Assembly (NCBI GenBank): GCA_937907055.1
Contig: CALCTW010000051.1
Coordinates: 1 to 16,838 of the forward strand
Origin: an uncultured Clostridia bacterium
GTDB taxonomy: Bacteria > Bacillota > Clostridia > Christensenellales > Aristaeellaceae
DNA: 16,838 bases
Direction: 5' to 3'
Shown: positions 1-6,626 of the stretch, one piece after another
Layout of the letters: each line of letters starts with the position of its first letter
How positions within the stretch are numbered: the first letter of the stretch is position 1
Program-made: the position numbers and the translations under genes
The notes under the pieces: model-generated
Seen by the model: only the letters and a program-made list of their open reading frames with translations
Told to the model about the DNA's origin: nothing
Database searches by the model: none

Positions 1-166
1 TCTCTTCCAGACCGGCGACCATACGCAGGGTGGTGGATTTACCGCAGCCGGAAGGACCGACCAGAACGATAAATTCCTTATCTTCGATATCCAGGGTGAA
101 GTCGCTGACAGCGGTCACGCCACCGGCATAGACTTTGTAGATGTGCTGCAAAGATACGCTTGCCAT
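1..166 (-). CDS. ugpC: Sugar ABC transporter ATP-binding protein, MsmK/UgpC type (partial, N-terminus)
   Basis: Only the first 55 codons are in the window; the gene runs off the left edge. The visible protein starts MASVSLQHIYKVYAGG and has the Walker A motif GPSGCGKST at about residues 39-47, followed by TLRMVAGLEE. The HIYKVY and DIEDKEF segments match the start of MsmK/UgpC/MalK-like ATPases, which energise CUT1-family uptake of oligosaccharides or glycerol-3-phosphate at the inner face of the membrane. The start is the ATG read from 166 down to 164, preceded by a TGGAGGAAAT ribosome site at 180-171. Such ATPases often serve several transporters and stand alone, which fits the divergent neighbour here. 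The Walker B, signature motif and C-terminal regulatory domain are not visible, so substrate cannot be judged. Confidence 0.9.
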   Translation of the reverse strand, partial: MASVSLQHIYKVYAGGVTAVSDFTLDIEDKEFIVLVGPSGCGKSTTLRMVAGLEE

Positions 167-242
167 TCGTATTTCCTCCATCAAATCTGTTTTTTCTTGA
201 TTTTTTTATGGATGCCTCAGAGGGGCATTCCTGACAATGGAT

Positions 243-271
243 ATTATAAGCGATTTCTCCGCTAAAAACCA
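243..271 (-). promoter_or_regulatory. Putative sigma-A promoter for the ABC ATPase
   Basis: On the minus strand a perfect TATAAT lies at 248-243. Seventeen bases upstream is TGGTTT (271-266), a poor -35 box. Transcription would start near 236 and give a leader of about 70 nt. A second, weaker pairing (TTGATT at 349-344 and AATTAT) is possible further upstream. Confidence 0.45.
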
Positions 272-357
272 CCCCACGATTTTCACAAATTTTGATATCA
301 TATTTCCCTGTTTTTTTGTGATAATTGGATAAAGGACGACCCGAATCAACAATTCCG

Positions 358-385
358 TTGACTTTTTATGTACAAATACTACAAT
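358..385 (+). promoter_or_regulatory. Putative sigma-A promoter for the sirtuin gene
   Basis: TTGACT (358-363) is followed after 16 bp by TACAAT (380-385). Each box is one base off consensus. The start would be near 392, giving a leader of about 95 nt before the ATG at 487. Confidence 0.65.
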
Positions 386-412
386 ATAAAAGCACAATGA
401 ATGCGAAGATAT

Positions 413-466
413 CCGCCTGTCAGTCCGCCGCGTGATCCCGCCTGAAAGCGGCAGACAGCAGGCGGT
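413..466 (+). promoter_or_regulatory. Structured 5' leader of the sirtuin mRNA
   Basis: CCGCCTGTC (413-421) can pair with GACAG (454-458) plus GCGG (462-465), leaving a 3-nt bulge. Inside it, GCCGC (427-431) can pair with GCGGC (448-452), or CCGC (438-441) with GCGG (448-451). The structure lies between the predicted transcription start and the ribosome site. I do not recognise it as a known riboswitch class, and GC-rich DNA folds easily by chance. Confidence 0.35.
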
Positions 467-486
467 CGATTTGAAAGGATCGGGGG

Positions 487-1281
487 ATGCCTGTGGAAAC
501 GATCGATAATGGAACCGAGAATGAAATGGTCAACAATGAAATTGTAAAAGATGAACATATAAAGGAAGAAAAATTCCGGCAGATGCTTATCGGCGCGAAG
601 CGTGCCGTCTTTTTCGGCGGGGCCGGGGTCTCCACGGAAAGCGGCGTGCCGGATTTCCGCTCGCAGGACGGCCTCTATCGCCAGCAGTGGCGCTATCCGC
701 CGGAAACCATCCTGAGCCACACCTTCTTTATGCGCAACACGGAGGAGTTTTTCCGTTTTTACCGTCAGAAGATGCTCTTTCCGGGCGCGCGTCCCAACGC
801 GGCGCACCGCGCGCTGGCAAAGCTGGAGCAATCCGGTCATCTTCAGCGGGTCATCACCCAGAATATCGACGGTCTGCATCAGGCGGCGGGCTCAGTCCGG
901 GTCACGGAATTGCACGGCAGTGAGCTGCGCAATTTCTGCATGCGGTGCGGCAGGGCTTATCCCGGTCTGCAGACCATGCTGGGAGAGGAGCCCGTTCCGC
1001 GCTGCGCCTGCGGCGGTATCATCAAGCCGGATGTCGTTTTATATGAAGAATCCCTGAAGCCGGAGGATATCGAAACGGCGGTGGAAGCCGTGGATCAGGC
1101 CGATCTTCTCATCGTCGGCGGCACCTCGCTCACCGTCTATCCGGCCGCGGCCTTCGTGCAGTCCTTCCGCGGTCCGGTCGTGGTGATCAATAAGACGCCC
1201 ACCCCCATGGATCGGCGGGCGGATCTGCTGTTTGACCGCCCCATCGGTTTGGTTCTGGATCGCGTTGTTAATGATTTGTAA
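487..1281 (+). CDS. NAD-dependent protein deacetylase, sirtuin (Sir2) family
   Basis: A cytosolic sirtuin of 264 aa, which uses NAD+ to remove acyl groups from lysines. The NAD-binding motif GAGVSTESGVPDFRS spans residues 45-59, TQNIDGLH is at 124-131, and the catalytic His is H143 in ELHGS. Four zinc cysteines are visible (C151, C154, C173, C175). The GGTS motif (211-214) and the late VVINK segment complete the Rossmann domain. The VSTESG/PDFRS wording and Y92-x-x-K95, in place of the Y-x-x-R associated with CobB/SIRT5 desuccinylases, suggest a Sir2Tm-like deacetylase. The first 25 or so residues are an acidic extension beyond the usual start. The ATG at 487 has AAAGGA at 474-479, but a later start such as M14 cannot be excluded. 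It appears monocistronic, with its own promoter and stop TAA. Confidence 0.95.
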   Translation: MPVETIDNGTENEMVNNEIVKDEHIKEEKFRQMLIGAKRAVFFGGAGVSTESGVPDFRSQDGLYRQQWRYPPETILSHTFFMRNTEEFFRFYRQKMLFPGARPNAAHRALAKLEQSGHLQRVITQNIDGLHQAAGSVRVTELHGSELRNFCMRCGRAYPGLQTMLGEEPVPRCACGGIIKPDVVLYEESLKPEDIETAVEAVDQADLLIVGGTSLTVYPAAAFVQSFRGPVVVINKTPTPMDRRADLLFDRPIGLVLDRVVNDL

Positions 1282-1298
1282 TATTTACATTCAAATAG

Positions 1299-1327
1299 TT
1301 GACATTTCTTAATAATTTTGATATATA
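1299..1327 (+). promoter_or_regulatory. Putative sigma-A promoter for the VanY-like gene
   Basis: A perfect TTGACA (1299-1304) is followed after 17 bp by TATATA (1322-1327); TATATT at 1324-1329 is an alternative with 19 bp spacing. The start would fall near 1334. No terminator separates the preceding sirtuin gene, so some readthrough is likely. Confidence 0.65.
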
Positions 1328-1348
1328 TTAGACGGATATCACTATCCT

Positions 1349-1367
1349 GAGCGGAACATATCCGCTC
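1349..1367 (+). promoter_or_regulatory. Hairpin in the 5' leader of the VanY-like gene
   Basis: GAGCGGA (1349-1355) and TCCGCTC (1361-1367) form a perfect 7-bp stem around ACATA. No T-run follows, so it is not a normal terminator. It sits about 15 nt into the predicted mRNA and 20 nt before the ribosome site, where it could stabilise the 5' end or be bound by a regulator. Confidence 0.4.
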
Positions 1368-1402
1368 TAACATACCGCGTATAAATGGAAGGTGAACACA
1401 AA

Positions 1403-2548
1403 ATGTCTACCGGAAAGAAGAATAACCCGGGCATGAAAGCCCTGATCGCCCTTGCCGTGGTGCTGGTCATTCTGGTCATTGCGGCAGCAGGCGCGTATCT
1501 CATGTACCGGAAGGCCAGGACGGATCGGGATAATTTCCAGATCAACGCCCAGACCGATGCTGTCAATGCCACCAACAGGCAGTTGGAGCAGTGGCAGGCA
1601 CAGCAGGCGGAGGTCGATGCCTATAACGAGCGGATGGGTGTTGTGGTCACCCCGGCCCCGGTCATGAACGGCTGGAGCGTCGTGGATATGACCGGCTATG
1701 ACATGCAGAATCCCACCATGCTTTCCATGGATCGTCAGTCTCTGCTGCTGGGCGGCGGCGTGCTGGTCAATTACTGGCATCCCGTTCCGGCCGATATGCC
1801 GGAGGATCAGCTGGTCAGCATCCAGACCGCGCTTGAAAAGCGCTGGCAGGTCTCCAGCGCCTCTGTCCGTCTGTTCCCGGTCGCGGCCGCCGCGCTCGAT
1901 ACCATGCTGAATGCCGCCAAGAGCGAAGGCATGGAGAACTACATCATCGAAGAGGGCTATCGCGAGAACGCCAGACAGCTGGAGATCTGGAACAAGGAAG
2001 CTTCTCTGAGCAAGTACAGCAATTACAGCGGCGCCGGTCTGGATGAACGCGTGAACAAGGTGGTCGCCAAGCCGGGCACCTCTGAATACCAGAGCGGCTT
2101 CGCCATCTGCATCCAACGCTACAAGTCCGGTGAGAGCGATTTCAACCGCTCCTTTGCCGGCACGGAGCACAGCGAATGGCTGATCAATAACGCCTGGAAG
2201 TACGGCTATGTTTTCCGCTATCCCATCGACGGCTATCCCGCTTCCGATACTGTGGATAAGAGCTATATCACCGGCCGTAACAACAAGCTGAGCATCTACC
2301 GCTATGTGGGTCTCGCCAACGCCGCTGTCATGAATACCAATGACTGGTGCATGGAAGAGTATTACGAGTATCTCGCTTCTCATCCGCATCTCATGGTCTA
2401 TGAGAACGGCAGGCTCCGCTATGAGGTCGTCCGTGTCAAATATGACGGCAGCGCCATGGTCAATGTGCCGGTCAATGCCGCCTGCAACGCCTATGAGATC
2501 ACGCTCGATAACCTGGGCGGCATCATCGTGGCCATGACCTTCAACTGA
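1403..2548 (+). CDS. Membrane-anchored VanY-like (peptidase M15B fold) protein, probably catalytically inactive
   Basis: A 381-aa protein with one N-terminal membrane segment (about residues 12-34), a polar, helix-prone stretch (35-75), then a D,D-carboxypeptidase VanY-like domain outside the cell. Family landmarks are EEGYRENARQLEIW (183-196), KPGTSEYQSGFAI (223-235), EWLINNAWKYGYVFRYP (258-274) and YRYVG (299-303). Active M15B enzymes need SxHxxGxAxD for two zinc ligands and ExxH before RYVG. Here the first reads S-E-Y229-Q-S-G-F-A-I-C236 and the second K-L-S-I, so all three zinc ligands and the catalytic Glu appear replaced. A peptidoglycan-binding or scaffold role is inferred. I chose the ATG at 1403 because GGAAGGTGA (1388-1396) is well spaced for it; the ATG at 1385 lacks a site. 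A terminator follows. Confidence 0.85.
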   Translation: MSTGKKNNPGMKALIALAVVLVILVIAAAGAYLMYRKARTDRDNFQINAQTDAVNATNRQLEQWQAQQAEVDAYNERMGVVVTPAPVMNGWSVVDMTGYDMQNPTMLSMDRQSLLLGGGVLVNYWHPVPADMPEDQLVSIQTALEKRWQVSSASVRLFPVAAAALDTMLNAAKSEGMENYIIEEGYRENARQLEIWNKEASLSKYSNYSGAGLDERVNKVVAKPGTSEYQSGFAICIQRYKSGESDFNRSFAGTEHSEWLINNAWKYGYVFRYPIDGYPASDTVDKSYITGRNNKLSIYRYVGLANAAVMNTNDWCMEEYYEYLASHPHLMVYENGRLRYEVVRVKYDGSAMVNVPVNAACNAYEITLDNLGGIIVAMTFN

Positions 2549-2581
2549 GGAAGATCCCTTCATCCCCTATCCGTGTATCAG

Positions 2582-2605
2582 GCACCGCTTTCGGGCGGTG
2601 CTTTT
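2582..2605 (+). terminator. Rho-independent terminator after the VanY-like gene
   Basis: GCACCGC (2582-2588) and GCGGTGC (2595-2601) form a 7-bp stem around TTTCGG. TTTT follows, then further T-rich sequence. Confidence 0.85.
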
Positions 2606-2631
2606 CATTTTCCGGTTTTCCCCTGCCGCTC

Positions 2632-2660
2632 TTGACAGGGGGCGGACGATGGTATACATT
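2632..2660 (+). promoter_or_regulatory. Putative sigma-A promoter for the epimerase-pseudouridine synthase-mnmM unit
   Basis: A perfect TTGACA (2632-2637) is followed after 17 bp by TACATT (2655-2660), overlapping TATACA (2653-2658). The start would be near 2667. Confidence 0.6.
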
Positions 2661-2676
2661 TATCCTGTGATCATCC

Positions 2677-2717
2677 GCCTGTCACGGGTTTTCACAGGCT
2701 CTTTTCTCTGCTTTTTA
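2677..2717 (+). promoter_or_regulatory. Leader hairpin with T-rich tail, possible attenuator
   Basis: GCCTGT (2677-2682) and ACAGGC (2694-2699) pair around an 11-nt loop. A pyrimidine tract with TTTT and TTTTT follows (2700-2717). It begins about 10 nt into the predicted transcript of the epimerase unit. The stem is short, so it would be a weak terminator at best. Confidence 0.3.
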
Positions 2718-2750
2718 TTCTGCTGAACGATAGATCCGGAGGATATCATC

Positions 2751-3599
2751 ATGCCGATGCTGACCATTCAGAATGAATGCCTCAAGGTAACGGTCTCCAC
2801 GCTGGGCGCGGAGCTGCAGCGCGTCACCGATGCGAGCGGTGAGCGTCTCTTTGACGGCGATCCGGCCTTCTGGCCCAATCACGCGCCGGTCCTGTTCCCT
2901 TACGCGGGCGGTCTGGTGGATAACGCCTTCACCTACAAGGGCGTCACCTATCCCGCCAAGACCAAGCACGGCTTCGCGAGACGCGCGGAATTCCGTGTCG
3001 AATCGCAAAGCGAAAGCAGCGTCACCCTGCTCACCGATGAACCCAATGAGGAGTATCCCTTCGAATACGCCTTCCGTGTCCGCTATGAGCTGGAGGGCGC
3101 CGCGCTGAAGATCAGCTACATCAGCCGCAACACTTCCGCTTCGGAGCCGATGATCTTCGGCTGCGGCTGTCATGAAGCGCTGGCCTGCCCGGGCGGCATC
3201 GAAGGCTGTAAGGTGGTTTTTGACCGTCCCTACACGCTGCGCCACTATCGTCTGGACGGCGCGCAGATCGTCCGTGAGCCGGAGATCATCGCGGAAAACA
3301 CCGATACCCTGGAACTCAGGTACGATTATTTCACCGTGGATGCCCTTGTGTTCCGCGATCTGAACTGCCCCTCGCTCACCCTGCAGCGCCCCGACGGGCA
3401 CGGTGTGCAGCTCGAATGCGCGGATTTTGCCCATCTGCTCATCTGGACCAAGCCGGGCGCGCCCTACATCTGCCTGGAGCCGTGGACCAATCCGCCCGAG
3501 TGGGTGGGAGCCTCTCAGGAACTGACACAGAAGAGCGGCATGATGACGCTGCAGCCGGGTGAAGAGGATACCCGTGTCCACACCCTGCGTTTCTTCTGA
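2751..3599 (+). CDS. Aldose 1-epimerase family protein (LacX-like galactose mutarotase fold)
   Basis: A soluble 282-aa protein of the LacX-like branch of aldose 1-epimerases, which interconvert alpha and beta anomers of hexoses or sugar phosphates. It begins with a beta-rich segment (LTIQNECLKVTV). It has the branch marker GDPAFWPNHAPVLFP (36-50), HGFAR with H73, a second candidate His (H141 in GCGCHEAL, where GGHP-like motifs usually sit) and E243 in CLEPWTNPPEW, the likely general base. The loss of the usual Pro after H141 is a small departure. GGAGG at 2738-2742 precedes the start by 8 nt. It is the first gene of a likely operon; the next gene begins 42 bp downstream. The sugar substrate cannot be read from the sequence. 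Confidence 0.9.
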   Translation: MPMLTIQNECLKVTVSTLGAELQRVTDASGERLFDGDPAFWPNHAPVLFPYAGGLVDNAFTYKGVTYPAKTKHGFARRAEFRVESQSESSVTLLTDEPNEEYPFEYAFRVRYELEGAALKISYISRNTSASEPMIFGCGCHEALACPGGIEGCKVVFDRPYTLRHYRLDGAQIVREPEIIAENTDTLELRYDYFTVDALVFRDLNCPSLTLQRPDGHGVQLECADFAHLLIWTKPGAPYICLEPWTNPPEWVGASQELTQKSGMMTLQPGEEDTRVHTLRFF

Positions 3600-3641
3600 T
3601 CCATTTTCCCGATTCTCGTTTTTCTACAGGAGTATTATTTC

Positions 3642-4349
3642 ATGCGTTTGCAAAAATATCTGGCACTATGCGGTGCCGCCAGCCGCCGCCACGCGGAGGA
3701 GCTGATCGCGCAGGGGCGTGTTCAGGTCAACGGCGAGGTCATTACGCAGATGGGCGTACAGGTCGAGGAGGGCGATGAGGTTCGCCTGAACGGCAAAGTG
3801 ATGCGCCCCGAACCGGTCAAAAAGTACATTATCTATCACAAGCCCGCCGGTGAGGTCACCACGGTCAATGATCCCGAGGGCCGCGCCTGCGTGCTGGATC
3901 ATTTCCGTGATTATCCCGTCCGTCTTTTCCCGGTCGGCCGTCTGGACTACGATTCCGAGGGTCTCCTTCTGCTCACCAATGACGGTGATCTGATGGAGCG
4001 CATGCTCCATCCCAGCAATGAGGTGGATAAGACCTATCTGGCCCGCGTGACCGGTGAATTCACACCGGAAAGCGCGGCGGTGCTCCGCAAGGGCGTCATG
4101 TTGGATGATCATAAAACCAGCCCGGCCCGTGTCCGCATCCTCCGTACCGAGACCTTCGCGACGCAGGTGCTCGTCACCATCCATGAAGGCCGTAACCGTC
4201 AGGTGCGCCGCATGTTTGAAGAGGTCGGTCACCGCGTGCTGCAGCTGCGCCGTGTCAAGTTCGGCCCGCTGGAACTGGGGGATCTCTCCCGCGGTCAGTG
4301 GCGTGAGCTTACGCAGGAGGAGATCCGCCGCCTGCATGTCAGCCTGTGA
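3642..4349 (+). CDS. RNA pseudouridine synthase, RsuA/RluB/RluE/RluF family
   Basis: A 235-aa enzyme that isomerises a specific uridine, most often in rRNA, to pseudouridine. An N-terminal S4 RNA-binding domain (residues 1-52: MRLQKYLALCGAASRRHAEE onward) is followed by the catalytic domain, with GRLDYDSEGLLLLTND at 99-114, in which D102 is the catalytic aspartate. The C-terminal motif HEGRNRQVRRMFEEVGH (181-197) is typical of the family. Length is normal for an RluB-like protein; whether the target is 23S U2605 (RluB) or 16S U516 (RsuA) cannot be settled here. CAGGAG lies about 10 nt before the ATG. Its stop codon overlaps the GTG start of mnmM (GTGA), so two RNA-modification genes are translationally coupled. 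Confidence 0.95.
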   Translation: MRLQKYLALCGAASRRHAEELIAQGRVQVNGEVITQMGVQVEEGDEVRLNGKVMRPEPVKKYIIYHKPAGEVTTVNDPEGRACVLDHFRDYPVRLFPVGRLDYDSEGLLLLTNDGDLMERMLHPSNEVDKTYLARVTGEFTPESAAVLRKGVMLDDHKTSPARVRILRTETFATQVLVTIHEGRNRQVRRMFEEVGHRVLQLRRVKFGPLELGDLSRGQWRELTQEEIRRLHVSL

Positions 4350-4918
4350 GCGCGCCGTACATCTTGCGCAGCGCGCGCTGGCTTGCCCGTGAAGCCATGG
4401 AAAGACTGATCGGTCCGGGAGATACCGTGATCGACGCCACCATGGGCAACGGTCATGATACGCTTTATCTTTGCTCTCTGGTCGGTGAAAACGGCCGTGT
4501 CGAGGCGTTTGATGTGCAGCAGCAGGCGGTGAATAACACCCGCGCGCTGCTCAGGGAAAACGGCATGGAATCGCGCGCCGCGCTGCATCTGCTGGGGCAT
4601 CAGCATATGGCGGAGGTCGTTTCCGGCCCCGTCCGGGCGGTCATGTTCAATCTAGGATGGCTGCCGGGCGGTGATAAATCCGTCACCACGCGCTGGGAGA
4701 CGACCGAGACCGCCATCCGCGCGGCGCTGTCCCTGTTGGAACGCGAAGGGCTTTGCATCGTCTGCGTGTATCCGGGTCACGCCGCCGGCGCGGAGGAGCT
4801 TCGTCAGATCCGTATCATGCTTTCTTCTCTCCGTCCGCAGGAATTCAATGTCCTCGAACAGTGCTTCATCAACGCGGGGGAGGGCGCGCCGGTCTGTTTT
4901 CAGATCCAGCGCCAGTGA
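4346..4918 (+). CDS. mnmM: tRNA (mnm5s2U34)-methyltransferase MnmM (YtqB family)
   Basis: A 190-aa class I SAM-dependent methyltransferase. The SAM-binding motif I reads VIDATMGNGHDTLYL (28-42), FDVQ (55-58) is motif II, and the family signature FNLGWLPGGDK is at 101-111, followed by TTRWETTETAI and VYPGHAAGAEE. These match YtqB/MnmM, which adds the methyl group that completes 5-methylaminomethyl-2-thiouridine at the tRNA wobble base in many Gram-positives. That role is known for characterised homologues and inferred here. The start is GTG at 4346, overlapping the preceding TGA in a 4-base GTGA. There is no separate ribosome site at normal spacing, so re-initiation after the pseudouridine synthase is likely. 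The next in-frame ATG (4397) would remove conserved N-terminal sequence. A strong terminator follows at 4944. Confidence 0.93.
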   Translation: MSAPYILRSARWLAREAMERLIGPGDTVIDATMGNGHDTLYLCSLVGENGRVEAFDVQQQAVNNTRALLRENGMESRAALHLLGHQHMAEVVSGPVRAVMFNLGWLPGGDKSVTTRWETTETAIRAALSLLEREGLCIVCVYPGHAAGAEELRQIRIMLSSLRPQEFNVLEQCFINAGEGAPVCFQIQRQ

Positions 4919-4943
4919 ACCCTGTGTGATCTTTACTTTTTCA

Positions 4944-4968
4944 CCCGTCCTGATTGGGACGGGTTTTT
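4944..4968 (+). terminator. Rho-independent terminator after mnmM
   Basis: CCCGTCC (4944-4950) and GGACGGG (4957-4963) form a perfect 7-bp stem around TGATTG, followed directly by TTTTT. Confidence 0.9.
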
Positions 4969-4998
4969 GTCTGCATTGTGTCATCTTTCCTGTCTGTG

Positions 4999-5027
4999 TT
5001 GCTTTTCAGCACGGGGTAGGATATAAT
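4999..5027 (+). promoter_or_regulatory. Putative sigma-A promoter for the exchanger-thioredoxin unit
   Basis: TTGCTT (4999-5004), a 17-bp spacer and a perfect TATAAT (5022-5027). The start would be near 5034, giving a leader of about 60 nt that ends in a strong AAGGAGGT ribosome site (5083-5090). Confidence 0.75.
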
Positions 5028-5095
5028 CACACTGCGGCAGTTTTGCTGCATATCTGTTTATTTCATATACGTATCGAATTCCAAGGAGGTTAATT

Positions 5096-6145
5096 ATGAC
5101 CGGTCCTACTATGGTTTGGGCCATTGTCCTGTTTCTGCTGGGCTTTGCCTTCCTGATCAAGGGCGGTGACTGGTTCGTTGATGGTGCCACCTGCATCGCC
5201 AAGCGTTATCATGTGCCGGAGCTTCTCATCGGTGCCACCATCGTTTCCATCGGCACCACCCTGCCGGAGGTCATGGTCTCCGCCACGGCGGCCATCCAGG
5301 GCAGCGCTGGCACCAGCTACGGCAACGCCATCGGTTCTGTTATCTGCAATACGGCGCTTATCAGCGCCATCACCGTGGCGGTGCGCCCCTCTCATGTTGA
5401 TGTGAAGACCTATCTCAAGCCCGTTCTGTTCTTCTTCGCCACGGCGATCTTCTACGCGGTCATTGCCTATACCACCGGCTTCTTCGCCCGCTGGACCGGC
5501 ATCGCGCTGCTGTGCGTGTTCGTTGTTTACATGGTTTATTCCATCTGGACCGGCATGCGCAAGCCCTCCCTCTCCGCCGGTGAAGCCGCGGAGGAAGAGG
5601 ACGAAGAAGAAGGCGGAAGTGATTTCTTCGGCCGGTTCCTGCGCAAGGTCATTCCGGAGTCTGCCGGTCTTCTGGTGGAGATCATCCTGCTCATTGCCGG
5701 TGCCGCGCTCATCGCGGTCGGCGCGCGCCTGCTGGTGGATAACGGCACCTTCATTGCCCGTGAACTGGGCGTGCCGGAGACCGTCATCGCCCTCACGTTC
5801 GTCGCGCTGGGCACCTCTCTGCCGGAACTGGTCACCGCTGTCACCGCGCTCATCAAGGGCCACGGCGCGCTGTCCCTCGGCAATGTGGTGGGCGCCAATC
5901 TCTTCAATCTCGTTCTTGTCAGCGGCATGGCCATTACGGTCAGTCCCTTCAGCATTCCCGCTGAAAAAACCTTCCTGTCCACCGGTCTCAATGCCAGTCT
6001 TGTGGTGGATATCCCCGTCATGTTCGCCGTTATGCTGCTTCTGACAGTTCCGGCGCTCATCAACGGCGGCAAAATGCGCCGCTGGCAGGGTGTCACGCTG
6101 CTTTGTATCTACGCGGCGTTCTGTGTTTTCCAGTTCTGTTTCTGA
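5096..6145 (+). CDS. Calcium/sodium antiporter (CaCA family, YrbG-like)
   Basis: A 349-aa integral membrane exchanger expected to move Ca2+ out in exchange for Na+ (or K+/H+). The two inverted alpha repeats are clear. Repeat 1 has SIGTTLPE (51-58) and GNAIGSVICN (76-85); repeat 2 has ALGTSLPEL (237-245) and GNVVGANLFN (262-271). E58 and E244 are the expected ion-coordinating acids. About ten hydrophobic segments are visible. An acidic, Glu/Asp-rich cytosolic loop (about 163-176) separates the halves and may sense or buffer cations. AAGGAGGT precedes the ATG by 5 nt. No terminator separates it from thioredoxin 41 bp later, so they probably share a transcript. The exact ion preference is not decidable from sequence. 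Confidence 0.93.
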   Translation: MTGPTMVWAIVLFLLGFAFLIKGGDWFVDGATCIAKRYHVPELLIGATIVSIGTTLPEVMVSATAAIQGSAGTSYGNAIGSVICNTALISAITVAVRPSHVDVKTYLKPVLFFFATAIFYAVIAYTTGFFARWTGIALLCVFVVYMVYSIWTGMRKPSLSAGEAAEEEDEEEGGSDFFGRFLRKVIPESAGLLVEIILLIAGAALIAVGARLLVDNGTFIARELGVPETVIALTFVALGTSLPELVTAVTALIKGHGALSLGNVVGANLFNLVLVSGMAITVSPFSIPAEKTFLSTGLNASLVVDIPVMFAVMLLLTVPALINGGKMRRWQGVTLLCIYAAFCVFQFCF

Positions 6146-6186
6146 TCCCGTAATGTTTCAATAATCATCAAAGGAGGTCATCGATC

Positions 6187-6498
6187 ATGGCTGAACTTAC
6201 TGTTACGAGCGCGAATTTTGAAACCGAAGTGATGAAGTCATCCATTCCCGTGCTGCTGGATTTCTGGGCTCCCTGGTGCGGCCCCTGCCGCATGATCGCG
6301 CCCCTCGTGGCCGAGATCGCGGAGGAGAATGAGGGCAAGCTGCTTGTCGGCAAGGTCAATGTGGATGAGGAGGAGGAACTGGCCCGCGCCTTTTCCGTCC
6401 GTTCCATTCCGTTCCTTGCTGTTATCAAGGATGGCAAGGTGGTCAATACCGCTGTCGGCGCCATGCCCAAGGAGAAGATCCTGGAGCTTACCCGCTGA
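6187..6498 (+). CDS. trxA: Thioredoxin
   Basis: A cytosolic protein-disulfide reductase of 103 aa, the usual length for a single-domain thioredoxin. FWAPWCGPCRM (26-36) contains the redox pair C31/C34. D25 before the FW motif and the cis-proline P75 in RSIPF are in place. The residue after the cis-Pro is Phe rather than the common Thr, which lies next to the substrate groove and may shift partner choice. The protein accepts electrons from thioredoxin reductase, which is not in this window. AAAGGAGGTCATCG lies just before the ATG. The gene follows the cation exchanger without a terminator between them and is closed by a strong terminator. Confidence 0.97.
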   Translation: MAELTVTSANFETEVMKSSIPVLLDFWAPWCGPCRMIAPLVAEIAEENEGKLLVGKVNVDEEEELARAFSVRSIPFLAVIKDGKVVNTAVGAMPKEKILELTR

Positions 6499-6518
6499 TC
6501 CGCGTTTCCCGTTTTTCG

Positions 6519-6543
6519 GGAGGGCCCTTTGGCCCTCCTTTTT
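6519..6543 (+). terminator. Rho-independent terminator after trxA
   Basis: GGAGGGCC (6519-6526) and GGCCCTCC (6531-6538) form a perfect 8-bp stem around a CTTT tetraloop, followed by TTTTT. Confidence 0.93.
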
Positions 6544-6590
6544 GCTTGCCTGTTTTTTATGGATCGCGTCATTTTTCATTTGTGTTTTTG

Positions 6591-6619
6591 TTGATTTCCG
6601 CTGCCGTTTGTGCTATGAT
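6591..6619 (+). promoter_or_regulatory. Putative sigma-A promoter for degV, with extended -10
   Basis: TTGATT (6591-6596), 17 bp, TATGAT (6614-6619), with TGC just before the -10 box as in extended -10 promoters. The start would be near 6626. Confidence 0.72.
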
Positions 6620-6626
6620 GCGAAAT

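Larger units (their letters stand above)
167..486. other. Divergent intergenic region between ABC ATPase and sirtuin
   Basis: This 320 bp gap contains no credible gene. It is clearly more AT-rich than the flanking coding DNA from about 180 to 400. It carries an outward promoter on each strand (entries below). The minus-strand leader contains an imperfect hairpin at about 212-228 (ATGCCTC and GGGGCAT around AGA, as read on the plus strand). The plus-strand leader from about 392 to 486 is GC-rich and self-complementary. Confidence 0.7.

Noticed and set aside
1367..2563. Minus-strand open frame of 398 codons opposite the VanY-like gene
   Set aside because: Shadow frame. The plus-strand protein has an anchor, family motifs, a promoter, a ribosome site and a terminator.
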